Assembly (NCBI GenBank): GCA_017453505.1
Contig: JAFTEU010000018.1
Span: 1 to 51,571 of the forward strand
Direction: 5' to 3'
DNA from: Muribaculaceae bacterium
Lineage (GTDB): Bacteria > Bacteroidota > Bacteroidia > Bacteroidales > Muribaculaceae
DNA length: 51,571 nt
In this document: piece by piece, positions 26,777 to 35,433 of the stretch
Layout of the letters: each line of letters begins with the position of its first letter
Numbering within the stretch: position 1 is the stretch's first letter
Notes under the pieces: generated by a model
Database searches by the model: none
Told to the model about the DNA's origin: nothing
What the model saw: only the letters and a program-made list of their open reading frames with translations
Translations under genes and position numbers: made by a program

Positions 26777-27049
26777 ATGTATAGTATTGAATTCTCCAAG
26801 TCTGCACGGAAAGAATTGGCCGAATATAAAAAGTCCAACCCTGTGGCTTTCAAAAAGATAGCCAAGATGTTGGGCGAAATGCAAATTCATCCACGTGAAG
26901 GAACCGGACATCCCGAGCCCTTATTGAAGGGGAATGATATTACCTATTCAAGACATATCACCAAGAAAGACCGACTCATCTACGATATCTATGACGATAT
27001 CATAAAAGTCCTCATCCTAACCGCCAAAGGCCATTACCGCGACAAGTAA
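26777..27049 (+). CDS. Txe/YoeB-family mRNA interferase toxin (module 1)
   Basis: A 90-residue toxin of the RelE superfamily, YoeB branch. Aligned by eye with E. coli YoeB it keeps the catalytic Glu (in GTGHPEPL), Arg (in DRLIY) and the terminal His-Tyr pair (AKGHY, H86-Y87), so it is predicted active. YoeB cuts mRNA at the ribosomal A site. Its C-terminus runs three residues past the Tyr (RDK). It is nearest in sequence to the module 2 toxin at 41691. Confidence 0.88.
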   Translation: MYSIEFSKSARKELAEYKKSNPVAFKKIAKMLGEMQIHPREGTGHPEPLLKGNDITYSRHITKKDRLIYDIYDDIIKVLILTAKGHYRDK

Positions 27050-27078
27050 CCACATCATCATTCGGTATATAACCAACG

Positions 27079-27147
27079 ACTGAATACCCTGAACCATCTG
27101 AACAGTCACTCCGTGTGACAAAAACCAGATTGTTCAGAGTATTCAGT
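27079..27147 (+). repeat. Palindrome-bounded element, copy 2
   Basis: A second copy of the element at 26332, in the same orientation, with terminal repeats ACTGAATACCCTGAA and TTCAGAGTATTCAGT. It starts 30 bases after the module 1 toxin stop, so the two copies bracket the toxin-antitoxin pair. The remaining bases to 27266 show nothing I can name. Confidence 0.85.
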
Positions 27148-27266
27148 TGTTGATGCTTAATAGCAACGAAGGATTAGTCGTCTTCAGGAAGATAAGTCAA
27201 TCTATATTTTCCTGAGCATTTTTTCAGAAAGAGAGATTAGGCTGGTCTTTCCCGTATATTGCCTTT

Positions 27267-27809
27267 TTATAGTTTAAATGATATTTCACCATTTACTATA
27301 ACATCACGTGATCGTTCTTCATAATTATGAAGAAAGTAGTAAGTGAACTTGAAGTCCTTGAACTTAAGGGTAATGTACTTATCTGTTTTCTTGATTACAG
27401 TTACATCTCCCTCAGATTCATCAGATTCAAAATTGATCGAGTTAAGGTCTGAATAATTGGTATAGTAAAGCAATCTGGATAGTCTGAGTTTGTTTCCTAC
27501 TTCTAATTGATCAAGTGTTTGAAACTCCCAGGATTGAACGAGACTGAAATCATCATCTTCATCATTCGCATCATACATTTGAGCGTGAAACGAGCCGCCA
27601 TTTCCATCTTGTACAATCTGTGTTCCATTATAGTCATATATCACCGCTTGATACGTTGCATCAATAACAATATAGTTGGCTAAATAACCGTTTTCATGAA
27701 GTATGGTTACTTTGCCCATATCGTTATTGGGCTCATCTTTATCGTCTTTGCCACATGAACAAAGAATGAGGCATGCGATACTTATTATGAAAAATTTAAA
27801 ATAATTCAT
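27267..27809 (-). CDS. Hypothetical lipoprotein
   Basis: A 180-residue protein with a lipoprotein signal (LCSC, Cys19) followed by a polar, Asp-rich linker (GKDDKDEPNND). The rest is beta-rich with no family I recognise, and ends in GEISFKL. The gene is AT-rich. It lies downstream of the small barrel gene, with a hairpin (27828-27868) in between, so they may be read together with some attenuation or separately. Confidence 0.75.
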   Translation of the reverse strand: MNYFKFFIISIACLILCSCGKDDKDEPNNDMGKVTILHENGYLANYIVIDATYQAVIYDYNGTQIVQDGNGGSFHAQMYDANDEDDDFSLVQSWEFQTLDQLEVGNKLRLSRLLYYTNYSDLNSINFESDESEGDVTVIKKTDKYITLKFKDFKFTYYFLHNYEERSRDVIVNGEISFKL

Positions 27810-27827
27810 GGGTATACTATTGCTGTT

Positions 27828-27868
27828 ACTGATTCTGTCATTAGGGATTACCCAATGACAGAATCAGT
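27828..27868 (-). terminator. Strong hairpin between the barrel and lipoprotein genes
   Basis: A 15-base perfect stem, ACTGATTCTGTCATT (27828-27842) and AATGACAGAATCAGT (27854-27868), with an 11-base loop containing further GGG/CCC pairing. It lies just after the barrel stop. No T run follows on the - strand, so it may reduce transcription or protect the mRNA end rather than terminate fully. Confidence 0.6.
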
Positions 27869-27878
27869 TGATGATTGA

Positions 27879-28433
27879 TCAGAACTTGTAAGAAAGGCCA
27901 ATGGCGATAGGAAGGCGGCATGCGTCTTTAATGTATTGATATTTGACTTCGGCTCCAACAGAAAGTTTCTCGCTCAAAGCGTATTCTGCGCCGAGACCCG
28001 CATTGACAAGTAATTTGTTCTTAGAAGGAGCGCTCGTATCCTCATCGTCCTCATAGCCATATTCATCGGCCCACTCTTCGCCGATTTCCATCAGATCTCC
28101 CCAAAGTCCGAAATCAAGGCGGGCATAGCCAACACCGACGATAGGATATACTTTAAACTTATCTCCAATGTTGATAAGATAATGGAAATTGGCTGCTGCG
28201 GTGAAGAAACCGATCTCTTTGTCCTTAAAGTCATAGCCAACATTTAATTCACTACGAAAAGCATCGGTCAAATTGTACTGGAATTTAGCAGCGATTCCAA
28301 AATTGTTGATTTTAATCCCTTTTTCAAGACAGGGTGTATAACCAAGGTTAAAACCGATAGCCTTTTGTCCTTTCTGTGCAAATGCGCACACACTCACTGC
28401 TGCAATTAGCAAAGTAAAAATTAATTTCTTCAT
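27879..28433 (-). CDS. Small outer-membrane beta-barrel protein
   Basis: A 184-residue protein with a signal peptide (ends CAFAQ), amphipathic beta strands throughout and a C-terminal aromatic end (GLSYKF), as in 8-strand barrels of the OmpX/OmpW/OprF-N type. An acidic loop (GEEWADEYGYEDDEDTS, about residues 119-135) would face outside. The exact subfamily and ligand are unknown. It has its own promoter (28493-28500). Confidence 0.8.
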   Translation of the reverse strand: MKKLIFTLLIAAVSVCAFAQKGQKAIGFNLGYTPCLEKGIKINNFGIAAKFQYNLTDAFRSELNVGYDFKDKEIGFFTAAANFHYLINIGDKFKVYPIVGVGYARLDFGLWGDLMEIGEEWADEYGYEDDEDTSAPSKNKLLVNAGLGAEYALSEKLSVGAEVKYQYIKDACRLPIAIGLSYKF

Positions 28434-28492
28434 GTCTGTCAGTTTTTAAAATGATTAAAGTGAATAATAATTGTGGATGTATTTTCCACTTG

Positions 28493-28500
28493 CAAAGTTA
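28493..28500 (-). promoter_or_regulatory. -7 box of the small barrel gene
   Basis: TAACTTTG on the - strand, 59 bases before the ATG at 28433. No convincing -33 TTTG is seen. Confidence 0.55.
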
Positions 28501-28582
28501 GAGCACATGGCGTTATGATTATTCATCCATTTCGTCCACTTCTCCTCAATGGTTTATACGAGATTAGATTGCAGCAACGATA

Positions 28583-28608
28583 GTGCAGAGCCTGATAATG
28601 CTCTGCAC
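28583..28608 (-). terminator. Hairpin downstream of umuC
   Basis: A 9-base perfect stem, GTGCAGAGC (28583-28591) and GCTCTGCAC (28600-28608), with an 8-base loop, 30 bases after the umuC stop. It has no T run on the - strand, so its strength as a terminator is uncertain. Confidence 0.55.
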
Positions 28609-28638
28609 AAAATAATGGTATTGCTATGGGTGTTAGGA

Positions 28639-29973
28639 TTAGAGATTGTCGGCAGTGTCGGCGATTTCTTCTTCGGGTTCAATAGTTTTGGGTTGTTCTT
28701 GAGTGGGGTAGGGATGGATCATGCCGGTGTAGAAGTGGAGGGTCTGGCTTAGGGGCTGGAAGTGGTTCTGGTTGGGTGCCCACTCACCGCGTTGCAGGCC
28801 TGGGGCGAGCTTGATGGAGCGGCGGCCATACATGTTGTTGATGCCGTCGATGCTGGTCATCAAGCGGCGCAGTTTGCCATGATCCTCTGGGTCAAACACG
28901 TTGAGCTGGATGGCACCGCCATGCTGGATATCAAGTGCCATGACACCGGCCTTACGGTAGCCGAAGCCGTCGCGCCAGATGTTGTTAAATGCGTTGAGCG
29001 CCTGCCTGACGATGGTCATTGTGTCGCTCGACGGCGTGTCGAGGGTCAATTGACATGAATTGGAATAGAAAGGCAAATCTTCGCGGAAGTGATCGCCGCG
29101 CACGTAGGTCATGATCGACCCAGCCACGCTCCCCTCGTCACGCAATTGCCGCGATGTGCGCTCGGCAAACAACACGATGGCATCGGCTATCTCGTCGCGG
29201 TTGGTAAGGATTTTGCCAAAGGTGCGTGATGTCATGATGGTCTTGTGGGCGATGTCAACGGGGTTGGCAATCTGGCAGTCGTGGCCCATGAGTTCGCGCT
29301 GAGTGCGTTCAAGTGTCACCGAGTATTGTGACCGTACAAGCGATGGTGGCATTTTCACAAAATCGGCTGCTGTCATGATGCCCCTGGCTTTGAGTTTTGC
29401 CGTGAGTCTGCGCCCGATGCCCCACACGTCCTCGATGGCTGTACGGCGCAGGATGATATCGATAGCTTCGGGCCTGACGAGCCAATAAACACCGTCGGTG
29501 ATGCGGGGATCCTTCTTCGCAATATGATTGGCAATCTTGGCCAACGTGCGCGTGGGAGCGAAGCCCACACTCACAGGGATTCCGACGTATTGTTTTATAC
29601 GCTTCACGACCTGGGCCATCGCGCGATGACTGGTTTCTACATCCTCGTGGGGTAGGACAAAAAATGCCTCATCGACCGAGTATTGTTGCACGTTCCTGGC
29701 CTCACGCCCAAGGATGTTCATCACCCTGTTAGACAGGTCACGGTAGAGGATATGGCGAGCCGATAGCTGGATGACTTGCCGTGGGTCGGTGTGTTCCTTG
29801 ATCTTGAAGGCAGGGCATCCCATGGGGATGCCAGCGGCTTTGGCCTCGTTGCTGCGGGCAATAACGCAACCATCGTTGTTAGAAAGCACAACGACTTTCT
29901 TCCCGTTGAGCCGAGGGTCAAACACCCGCTCACAGGAAACAAAGAAATTATTGCAGTCAACCAGCCCGTACAT
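28639..29973 (-). CDS. umuC: UmuC-like Y-family DNA polymerase
   Basis: A 444-residue protein. The start GLVDCNNFFVSCERVFDP (metal ligand D6) and the palm motif SVDEAFF (D101, E102) are those of the UmuC branch of Y-family translesion polymerases, followed by the helix-hairpin-helix thumb and the little-finger domain. It normally works with UmuD', made from a gene just upstream. Here the upstream neighbour is ABC-F and no umuD is present within the window. The 103-base upstream gap holds a heptamer repeat. Confidence 0.92.
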   Translation of the reverse strand: MYGLVDCNNFFVSCERVFDPRLNGKKVVVLSNNDGCVIARSNEAKAAGIPMGCPAFKIKEHTDPRQVIQLSARHILYRDLSNRVMNILGREARNVQQYSVDEAFFVLPHEDVETSHRAMAQVVKRIKQYVGIPVSVGFAPTRTLAKIANHIAKKDPRITDGVYWLVRPEAIDIILRRTAIEDVWGIGRRLTAKLKARGIMTAADFVKMPPSLVRSQYSVTLERTQRELMGHDCQIANPVDIAHKTIMTSRTFGKILTNRDEIADAIVLFAERTSRQLRDEGSVAGSIMTYVRGDHFREDLPFYSNSCQLTLDTPSSDTMTIVRQALNAFNNIWRDGFGYRKAGVMALDIQHGGAIQLNVFDPEDHGKLRRLMTSIDGINNMYGRRSIKLAPGLQRGEWAPNQNHFQPLSQTLHFYTGMIHPYPTQEQPKTIEPEEEIADTADNL

Positions 29974-30015
29974 CTTTTTATAGATAATAGATAAAAGTTA
30001 AGAGATAAGAGATTA

Positions 30016-30076
30016 TCTCACTCCTCACTCCTCACTTCTCACTCTTCACTCTTCACTTCTCACTTCTCACTCCTCA
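30016..30076. repeat. Heptamer tandem repeat TCACTYY
   Basis: Eight full copies plus a partial copy of a 7-base unit TCACT followed by two pyrimidines fill the gap between umuC and the ABC-F gene. Copies vary only in the last two bases. It ends exactly at the ABC-F stop. Confidence 0.85.
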
Positions 30077-31990
30077 CTAAGAAGAGAGTTCCAGCCAACG
30101 CATTTCTTTCTCGTCAAGCAAGTCTTTGACTTCTTGATAGCGGGCCGCCTTGGCTGCCACGTCGTTGAGGGTCTCACCACTGGCAAACAAGGCATCCAAT
30201 TCAGCTTTCTCCTTGTTGAGCGCTTCCATGTCGGCATTGAGCTGCTCCAGTTCCCGTTGTTCCTTGTAGGTCAGTCTTTTCTGCTCGCTGCGGTTGGCCC
30301 AAGTGTTTTCCTTGGGTTTGGCCACTTCCCGCTCTTTGGCAAGCTGGGCTGCCTCTTGTTCGTGGCGTTGCTTCCAGGCACGATACTCGCTGTAATTGCC
30401 CGGGAAATCCTTGACATGCCCGTTACCCGTGAACACAAAGGTATGATCCACCGTGCGGTCCATGAAGAAACGGTCGTGACTCACGATGATAACGCAGCCG
30501 TTAAACTGAGTCAGGTATTCTTCAAGGATTTCGAGAGTTGATATATCAAGGTCGTTGGTCGGCTCATCGAGGATGAGAAAGTTAGGCTTGGTCATCAGCA
30601 CCATGGCCAGATAGAGGCGGCGGCGCTCGCCACCGCTCAGTTTGGCGATGAACTTCTGCTGGTCCTGTGGCGTGAACAGGAAATGATTGAGCCAGGCCAT
30701 AGCGGTGTAGTGGTGCTTCTCGTCAAAGTAGATGTACTCGGCCACATCACGCACAGCGTCAATCACGCGCTTGCCCTCGTCAAAATGCATCCCTTCTTGG
30801 CTGTAGTGAGCAAACTTGACCGTTTCCCCAATCTCGAAGTAGCCGCTGTCGGGCTTGACGATGTCGAGCAACAATTTGATAAAGGTGGTCTTGCCCACGC
30901 CGTTATCGCCCACGATGCCCAGTTTCTCGTATCGGGCAAACGTGTAGTTGAAATCGTCAAGTATCACCTTGTCACCATAACGCTTGTTGACATGGTGGGC
31001 CGTAAAGATTTTTTTGCCGATGTAGGCACTCTTGACGTTGAGTTCCACCTCGCCGTCGTCGCGCCGTTGTGAGGCCCGTTCCTGCAGGTCATAGAAAGCG
31101 TCGATGCGGTACTGTGCCTTGTGGGCTCGTGCCTGGGGCTGACGGCGCATCCAGTCAAGCTCGGTGCGCAACAGGTTGCGGGCGCGTTCCACCTGGACGT
31201 TTTGTGCCTCGATGCGCTCGGCACGCTTCTCCAGGTAATAATTGTAGTTACCGCTGTAGGAGAAGATGCTGTGCTGGTCCATCTCCAGGATGCGGTTGCA
31301 GATGTTGTCCAGGAAGTAGCGGTCGTGGGTCACCATCAGCAGGGTCACGCGGCTGCGTTGCAGGTAGTTCTCCAGCCACTCGATCATGTCAATGTCAAGA
31401 TGGTTGGTCGGCTCATCCAGGATGAGCATCTGTGGCTCGTCGATGAGCAGGCGGGCCAGAGCCACACGCTTGATCTGGCCACCGCTCAATTCCTTGACTG
31501 GCTGGTTGTAGTCGGTGATCTTGAGTTGGGTGAGAATTTGCTTAAAGCGCTCCTCGTAGTCCCAAGCCACATTGGCATCCATGGCTTGGATAGCAGCGGT
31601 CATGGCATCGCTGTCACCAGTGCGCAGGGCTTCCTCGTAGGCGTGTATGGCCCCAGACCGCGGGTCGTCACCATGCAGGCAGGCATCAAGCACGGTCTGT
31701 GCACCACCCAGGTCGGGCAGCTGCGGCAAGTAACCCACGCGCAGGTTGTTGCGGTAGATGACGGTGCCGCTGTCTTGAGAGGCGATGCCGGCAAGGATGT
31801 CGAGTAGGGTAGATTTGCCCGTGCCGTTCTTGGCAATAAGCCCAATCTTCTCACCCTCGGCGACACCAAAGGTCAGATCTTCAAAGAGCACATCGACACC
31901 AAATGCCTTGCTCAGCCCCTCAACCTGCAAATAACTAACCATCGTTGAATCGTCGTGTTCAGTGGGGCGTGGCTCTGCCACGGTCGTCAT
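30077..31990 (-). CDS. ABC-F family ATPase (Uup-like)
   Basis: A 637-residue protein with two ABC domains and no membrane segments. Domain 1 has Walker A AKNGTGKST, signature LSGGQ and Walker B ILDEPTNHLD. Domain 2 has GDNGVGKTT, LSGGERRR and ILDEPTNDLD. A linker and a C-terminal coiled coil (rich in Glu/Lys/Leu) resemble Uup. ABC-F proteins act on ribosomes. The family-like start is MVSYLQVEGLSKAFG at 31942; the ATG at 31990, 4 bases after the upstream stop, adds 16 residues and would be translationally coupled, so either is possible. Confidence 0.92.
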   Translation of the reverse strand: MTTVAEPRPTEHDDSTMVSYLQVEGLSKAFGVDVLFEDLTFGVAEGEKIGLIAKNGTGKSTLLDILAGIASQDSGTVIYRNNLRVGYLPQLPDLGGAQTVLDACLHGDDPRSGAIHAYEEALRTGDSDAMTAAIQAMDANVAWDYEERFKQILTQLKITDYNQPVKELSGGQIKRVALARLLIDEPQMLILDEPTNHLDIDMIEWLENYLQRSRVTLLMVTHDRYFLDNICNRILEMDQHSIFSYSGNYNYYLEKRAERIEAQNVQVERARNLLRTELDWMRRQPQARAHKAQYRIDAFYDLQERASQRRDDGEVELNVKSAYIGKKIFTAHHVNKRYGDKVILDDFNYTFARYEKLGIVGDNGVGKTTFIKLLLDIVKPDSGYFEIGETVKFAHYSQEGMHFDEGKRVIDAVRDVAEYIYFDEKHHYTAMAWLNHFLFTPQDQQKFIAKLSGGERRRLYLAMVLMTKPNFLILDEPTNDLDISTLEILEEYLTQFNGCVIIVSHDRFFMDRTVDHTFVFTGNGHVKDFPGNYSEYRAWKQRHEQEAAQLAKEREVAKPKENTWANRSEQKRLTYKEQRELEQLNADMEALNKEKAELDALFASGETLNDVAAKAARYQEVKDLLDEKEMRWLELSS

Positions 31991-31994
31991 TATA

Positions 31995-33293
31995 TTACTT
32001 AAAGAATTGCTTCATCACCTTGATCATGTTCACATGATCGTCACATGATCCCGTCTCGCGCACCGAGTGCATGGCCAGCACGGGGTTGCCCACGTCAACG
32101 CCCTCAATGTCGAGTTGGCCCGTGAGGATGTTGCCCAGCGTGGAACCACCAGCCACATCGCTATGGTTAACAAAGTACTGGAAAGGCGCATCTGCATTCT
32201 CGCACAGGCTCTTGAAAATGGCTGCCGAGTGGGCGTCGCTCATGTACTTGCAGTTGGCATTCACCTTGATGCACGGGCCACCACCCAGTGAGGGATGATT
32301 GGTCGGGTCATATTTCTCGGCATAGTTGGGATGGAAAGCATGCGCATTGTCGGCCGATACCATGAATGAACGATGGATGGCGCGACCAAAGTCCTCAAAG
32401 TCTCCACCCAATGCCATGACAAGCCTCAACAACATGTTGCCCAACACGGGTGAGTGGGCACCCTGCTTGGTGCCACTGCCTGTCTCCTCGTTGTCAAAGA
32501 TGGCGGCTACCAGCGTTGCTTCCTTGTCCTCGGCCTCGGTGATGGCTGTGATAGCGGCATGCACCATGCTCAGGTCGTCAAGACGGCCTGCCGAGATGAA
32601 TTCGTTGTTCAAACCAAACAGGCTGGCTTTGCTCACGTCATAGAGCATCAGGTCAAAGTCCAGAATGTCGGTCGCCTCGACCTGCAACTCGTCGGCTACA
32701 AGGTTGAGCAGGGTGTTCTGCCACTCAAAATCCTTGTTGATTTTAGCCAAGATGGGCAGCATATCTTTCTGTTTGGAGAGTTTATTACCCTCGTTGACAG
32801 CACGGTTGAAGTGGATGGCCAGGTGCGAGATGCACATGAGCGGGCGGTCAATCTTGATGAGCCTGGTCACTGGGTGCAAGGCATCCTTGCCCTTGAGCAA
32901 TACACGTCCTGCAAGCGACAGGGGACGGTCAAACCAGGTATATAGAATCGGGCCGCCATAGACCTCGGTGTTCAGGCGCATGATGCCGCCCTCGCTGGTG
33001 ATCTCGCTCGCAGGCTTGATGCGGAAGCAGGGCGAGTCGCTGTGTGCGGCGATGATTTTGAACCCCGTGTCGGCGGGTTTCTTTTTGCCCACCTGCACGG
33101 CAAAGATGGCGCTATCATTCTTGGTGAAAAAGAACTTTTCGCCAGCCTTGGCAGTCATTTTGTCATCAATCTTCTTTTCCTTGAAACCATTGGCGGTCAG
33201 GATTTTCTTTACAGTATCCACTGCAAGGAAATTGCAGGGACTGTTATCGAGGAACTCAAGCAGTGAGCTCACGTAGTCATTCTTTTTAGTCAT
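31995..33293 (-). CDS. apeB: M18-family aminopeptidase
   Basis: A 432-residue metallopeptidase. The zinc-binding segments AAHSDSPCFRIKP, FDNEETGSGTKQGA and SADNAHAFHPNY are typical of the M18 (aspartyl aminopeptidase/ApeB) family, and the length is normal. It releases N-terminal residues, often acidic, from peptides in the cytoplasm. It lies 21 bases after the DUF5063 gene and 4 bases before the ABC-F gene. Confidence 0.93.
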   Translation of the reverse strand: MTKKNDYVSSLLEFLDNSPCNFLAVDTVKKILTANGFKEKKIDDKMTAKAGEKFFFTKNDSAIFAVQVGKKKPADTGFKIIAAHSDSPCFRIKPASEITSEGGIMRLNTEVYGGPILYTWFDRPLSLAGRVLLKGKDALHPVTRLIKIDRPLMCISHLAIHFNRAVNEGNKLSKQKDMLPILAKINKDFEWQNTLLNLVADELQVEATDILDFDLMLYDVSKASLFGLNNEFISAGRLDDLSMVHAAITAITEAEDKEATLVAAIFDNEETGSGTKQGAHSPVLGNMLLRLVMALGGDFEDFGRAIHRSFMVSADNAHAFHPNYAEKYDPTNHPSLGGGPCIKVNANCKYMSDAHSAAIFKSLCENADAPFQYFVNHSDVAGGSTLGNILTGQLDIEGVDVGNPVLAMHSVRETGSCDDHVNMIKVMKQFFK

Positions 33294-33314
33294 AATGTAT
33301 TTGGTTTTAATGGC

Positions 33315-33815
33315 TTATATCCCGTAGTAGATGGCGTTCAATGCCCTGAGGACGTTACACAGGGTCTGTCCCCAGTAGTTGATGAAGTTGATTTTGCACT
33401 GGCACAACATCTCGTGCTGTGTCTCGGTGAGCGCATCCTGTATCGAGTGGATGAGGTTAAAAAACTCTTGATACAGGTCGGCCAGATTTTCAGAAACCGA
33501 TGCCGAGATGGGCGTGTCACTGTACTTCATGTCCTCCATGAACACTTCCAGATAGATGTCCTCTTCGGCCATGATTTGGGCCGCGCGGTCGCGCACCAGA
33601 TCATAGATGTCTTCCTCTAGCGCCGAGTCGATGAATTCCTCGCTGTAGGTGTCGTCGTCGATGTCGTTGACTGTGATATACAGGCGTGGCAGCAGCTTAA
33701 GCATCTGTGCCACAAATTGGTCGCGCGATTCACACTCGTTGGCGTGCTCCAGGGCATGGCAATACTCGTTGGCCAGGGCGATAAACGCCAGTTCGTTAGG
33801 TGTCAATTTCTCCAT
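33315..33815 (-). CDS. DUF5063-domain protein
   Basis: A 166-residue, mostly helical, acidic protein without signal or membrane segments. The start (ELAFIALANEYCHALEHA) and the RLYITVNDID block resemble DUF5063, a family of unknown function in Bacteroidetes; this is from memory. It starts 5 bases after the nadD stop, so it is cotranscribed with nadD. Confidence 0.75.
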   Translation of the reverse strand: MEKLTPNELAFIALANEYCHALEHANECESRDQFVAQMLKLLPRLYITVNDIDDDTYSEEFIDSALEEDIYDLVRDRAAQIMAEEDIYLEVFMEDMKYSDTPISASVSENLADLYQEFFNLIHSIQDALTETQHEMLCQCKINFINYWGQTLCNVLRALNAIYYGI

Positions 33816-33820
33816 TTATG

Positions 33821-34414
33821 TTATTCTTGTTCTTTTTTACTGTACAGGTTGTGGCTGGTGATGTAGTCATGGACACCATCAGGGACGTAGTAGCGTACAC
33901 TCAGACCGCTGGCGAGGCGCTCACGCACTTGGGTTGATGACAACTCTATGACCGGTGCGCCAACAAGCTGGACACGTTCCTGCAATTCGACAGGGATATT
34001 AACTTCGTGGCCTAAACGGGGATAGACAAGGATGTGATAGTTGGCAAGAATCTCCTCGCTGTTGCGCCACTTGTTGAATACCTCCCAATTGTCGGCTCCG
34101 ATGACCAGAAAAAACTCATCGTCAGGAAACTTGGCCTGCAAGGCATTGAGTGTGTCGATCGTGTAGGAGGGCCGCGGCATCGTGAATTCAAACGCTGATG
34201 TCTCGACACCCTCCATTGGGCGCGATACCATCTCCACCATGCGCAGGCGATCGGAATCGGTCACCTGGCGTTCCTTGCCAGCCTTCAACGGATTCACTGG
34301 CGACACCATGAACCACAGCCTATCCACCGCACCACTGCTGATAATGTGCTGCGCGATGATCGCATGTCCTGTATGTATCGGGTCAAATGACCCCCCAAAT
34401 ATCCCAATCTTCAT
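33821..34414 (-). CDS. nadD: Nicotinate-nucleotide adenylyltransferase
   Basis: A 197-residue nucleotidyltransferase starting MKIGIFGGSFDPIHTGH, which contains the GGSFDPIHxGH motif for ATP and NaMN binding. The C-terminal motif is SSTQVRE. It makes NaAD from NaMN and ATP in NAD synthesis. It begins 10 bases after the STAS-like gene. In other Bacteroidales I would expect gmk directly upstream; here the ATPase/STAS pair lies between. Confidence 0.95.
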   Translation of the reverse strand: MKIGIFGGSFDPIHTGHAIIAQHIISSGAVDRLWFMVSPVNPLKAGKERQVTDSDRLRMVEMVSRPMEGVETSAFEFTMPRPSYTIDTLNALQAKFPDDEFFLVIGADNWEVFNKWRNSEEILANYHILVYPRLGHEVNIPVELQERVQLVGAPVIELSSTQVRERLASGLSVRYYVPDGVHDYITSHNLYSKKEQE

Positions 34415-34424
34415 CTAGGTCAAT

Positions 34425-34736
34425 TTATGAAACTGCTTCTTGGTAAATTCCCATTGCTTTCATCCTGCGGCGGAAAGCAATGACTATATTATGTCTTGCC
34501 AAGTCATTAAGTCCAGTAAACGTAGTGCGCTGCTTTAACTGATCAAATGGCATCTCAAGTAGCAATTTCGCTAAACATTCATCAGCAAATGAATTGCTCA
34601 CAACTGCTACATCACTAAAATCAAGCACCACTTTCTCGTCACTCATGACTAGCGGTAATAGTTGACTGCGAACTTGACTGCCCAACTGACGGGTGCCCAA
34701 GTATTCTCCGATATTTTTGAACTCAAATCTTACCAT
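34425..34736 (-). CDS. STAS-like (DUF4325) protein
   Basis: A 103-residue protein. The core VVLDFSDVAVVSNSFADE (37-53, with Ser47 and Ser49) is the typical DUF4325 STAS-like segment, where a Ser near this position in true STAS anti-anti-sigma factors is phosphorylated. It follows the ATPase gene by 9 bases and precedes nadD by 10 bases. With the GHKL ATPase it looks like a partner-switch pair. Phosphorylation and the target are inference. The gene is AT-rich relative to nadD and gmk. Confidence 0.8.
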   Translation of the reverse strand: MVRFEFKNIGEYLGTRQLGSQVRSQLLPLVMSDEKVVLDFSDVAVVSNSFADECLAKLLLEMPFDQLKQRTTFTGLNDLARHNIVIAFRRRMKAMGIYQEAVS

Positions 34737-34745
34737 AGTCTTTTC

Positions 34746-35396
34746 TTACCATAAATCTTTTAATGAATCGTTTTCATCGAAGATTTCGTTATAATTACCC
34801 TCAGCGTCTGCTCTACCTCCTAGTACCTCGTTCGGGTTGATTACTTTGTTAGAATGAATCTCAAAATAAACAATGGTGCCTTGCCAGTAGTCTGCTTGTT
34901 TGATGATGACATTCTTTCCATCATACTGAAGTTCATGACTGCCTGAATGGATTCTCAAGATAATGCCTGCATTTTTAATAAGCTGCATTGTAGAAAACAA
35001 TCCATATCCCATCCCCTTGCCATCGCTGACGCAATCGTTAATACATATACGGATGGCATCATGTTCCATGATATTGGCGTACTCTTGATTCTGTGAAAGA
35101 GAATTCTTTATGCCCATACCATCATCAGCAACCAATATCTTCACCATTGACACCTCGTGGTTATATGAGATAAGCACCGTTCCCATTTTTTTCCCAGAAT
35201 GAGTGAGAACATTATCCAGTATCTCATAAAAACAATAAGACATTGCTTGTAAAACAGTCAACTCGATCTCGGGATAGAAGTTTAAAGCTTCAACTATGTC
35301 TTTATAAACACAATATATATTAGAGTCATCAAAAACTTCAATGGAAATTGATGCCTCGTGATTGAAATACTTATCGATGAATCGATTAATATTCAT
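34746..35396 (-). CDS. GHKL-type ATP-binding protein (HATPase), no sensor domain
   Basis: A 216-residue soluble protein. The ATP-binding Bergerat fold has the N box EILDNVLTHS (58-67; E58, N62), G1 box DDGMGI (91-96) and G2 box GKGMGYGLFS (126-135). There is no sensor, HAMP or His-phosphotransfer domain, as in SpoIIAB/RsbW-type anti-sigma kinases. The N-terminal 50 and C-terminal 40 residues match nothing I know. It has a full promoter (35434-35464). Four sequence lines counted (34801-35040) are 41% GC, against 56% for four lines in gmk. Confidence 0.8.
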   Translation of the reverse strand: MNINRFIDKYFNHEASISIEVFDDSNIYCVYKDIVEALNFYPEIELTVLQAMSYCFYEILDNVLTHSGKKMGTVLISYNHEVSMVKILVADDGMGIKNSLSQNQEYANIMEHDAIRICINDCVSDGKGMGYGLFSTMQLIKNAGIILRIHSGSHELQYDGKNVIIKQADYWQGTIVYFEIHSNKVINPNEVLGGRADAEGNYNEIFDENDSLKDLW

Positions 35397-35433
35397 ATAC
35401 TTTACAAAGAGTAAGATAATTACATAGTTACTG

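Noticed and set aside
30016..30076. Possible CRISPR array
   Set aside because: The 7-base units are directly adjacent with no spacers, and no cas gene is present.
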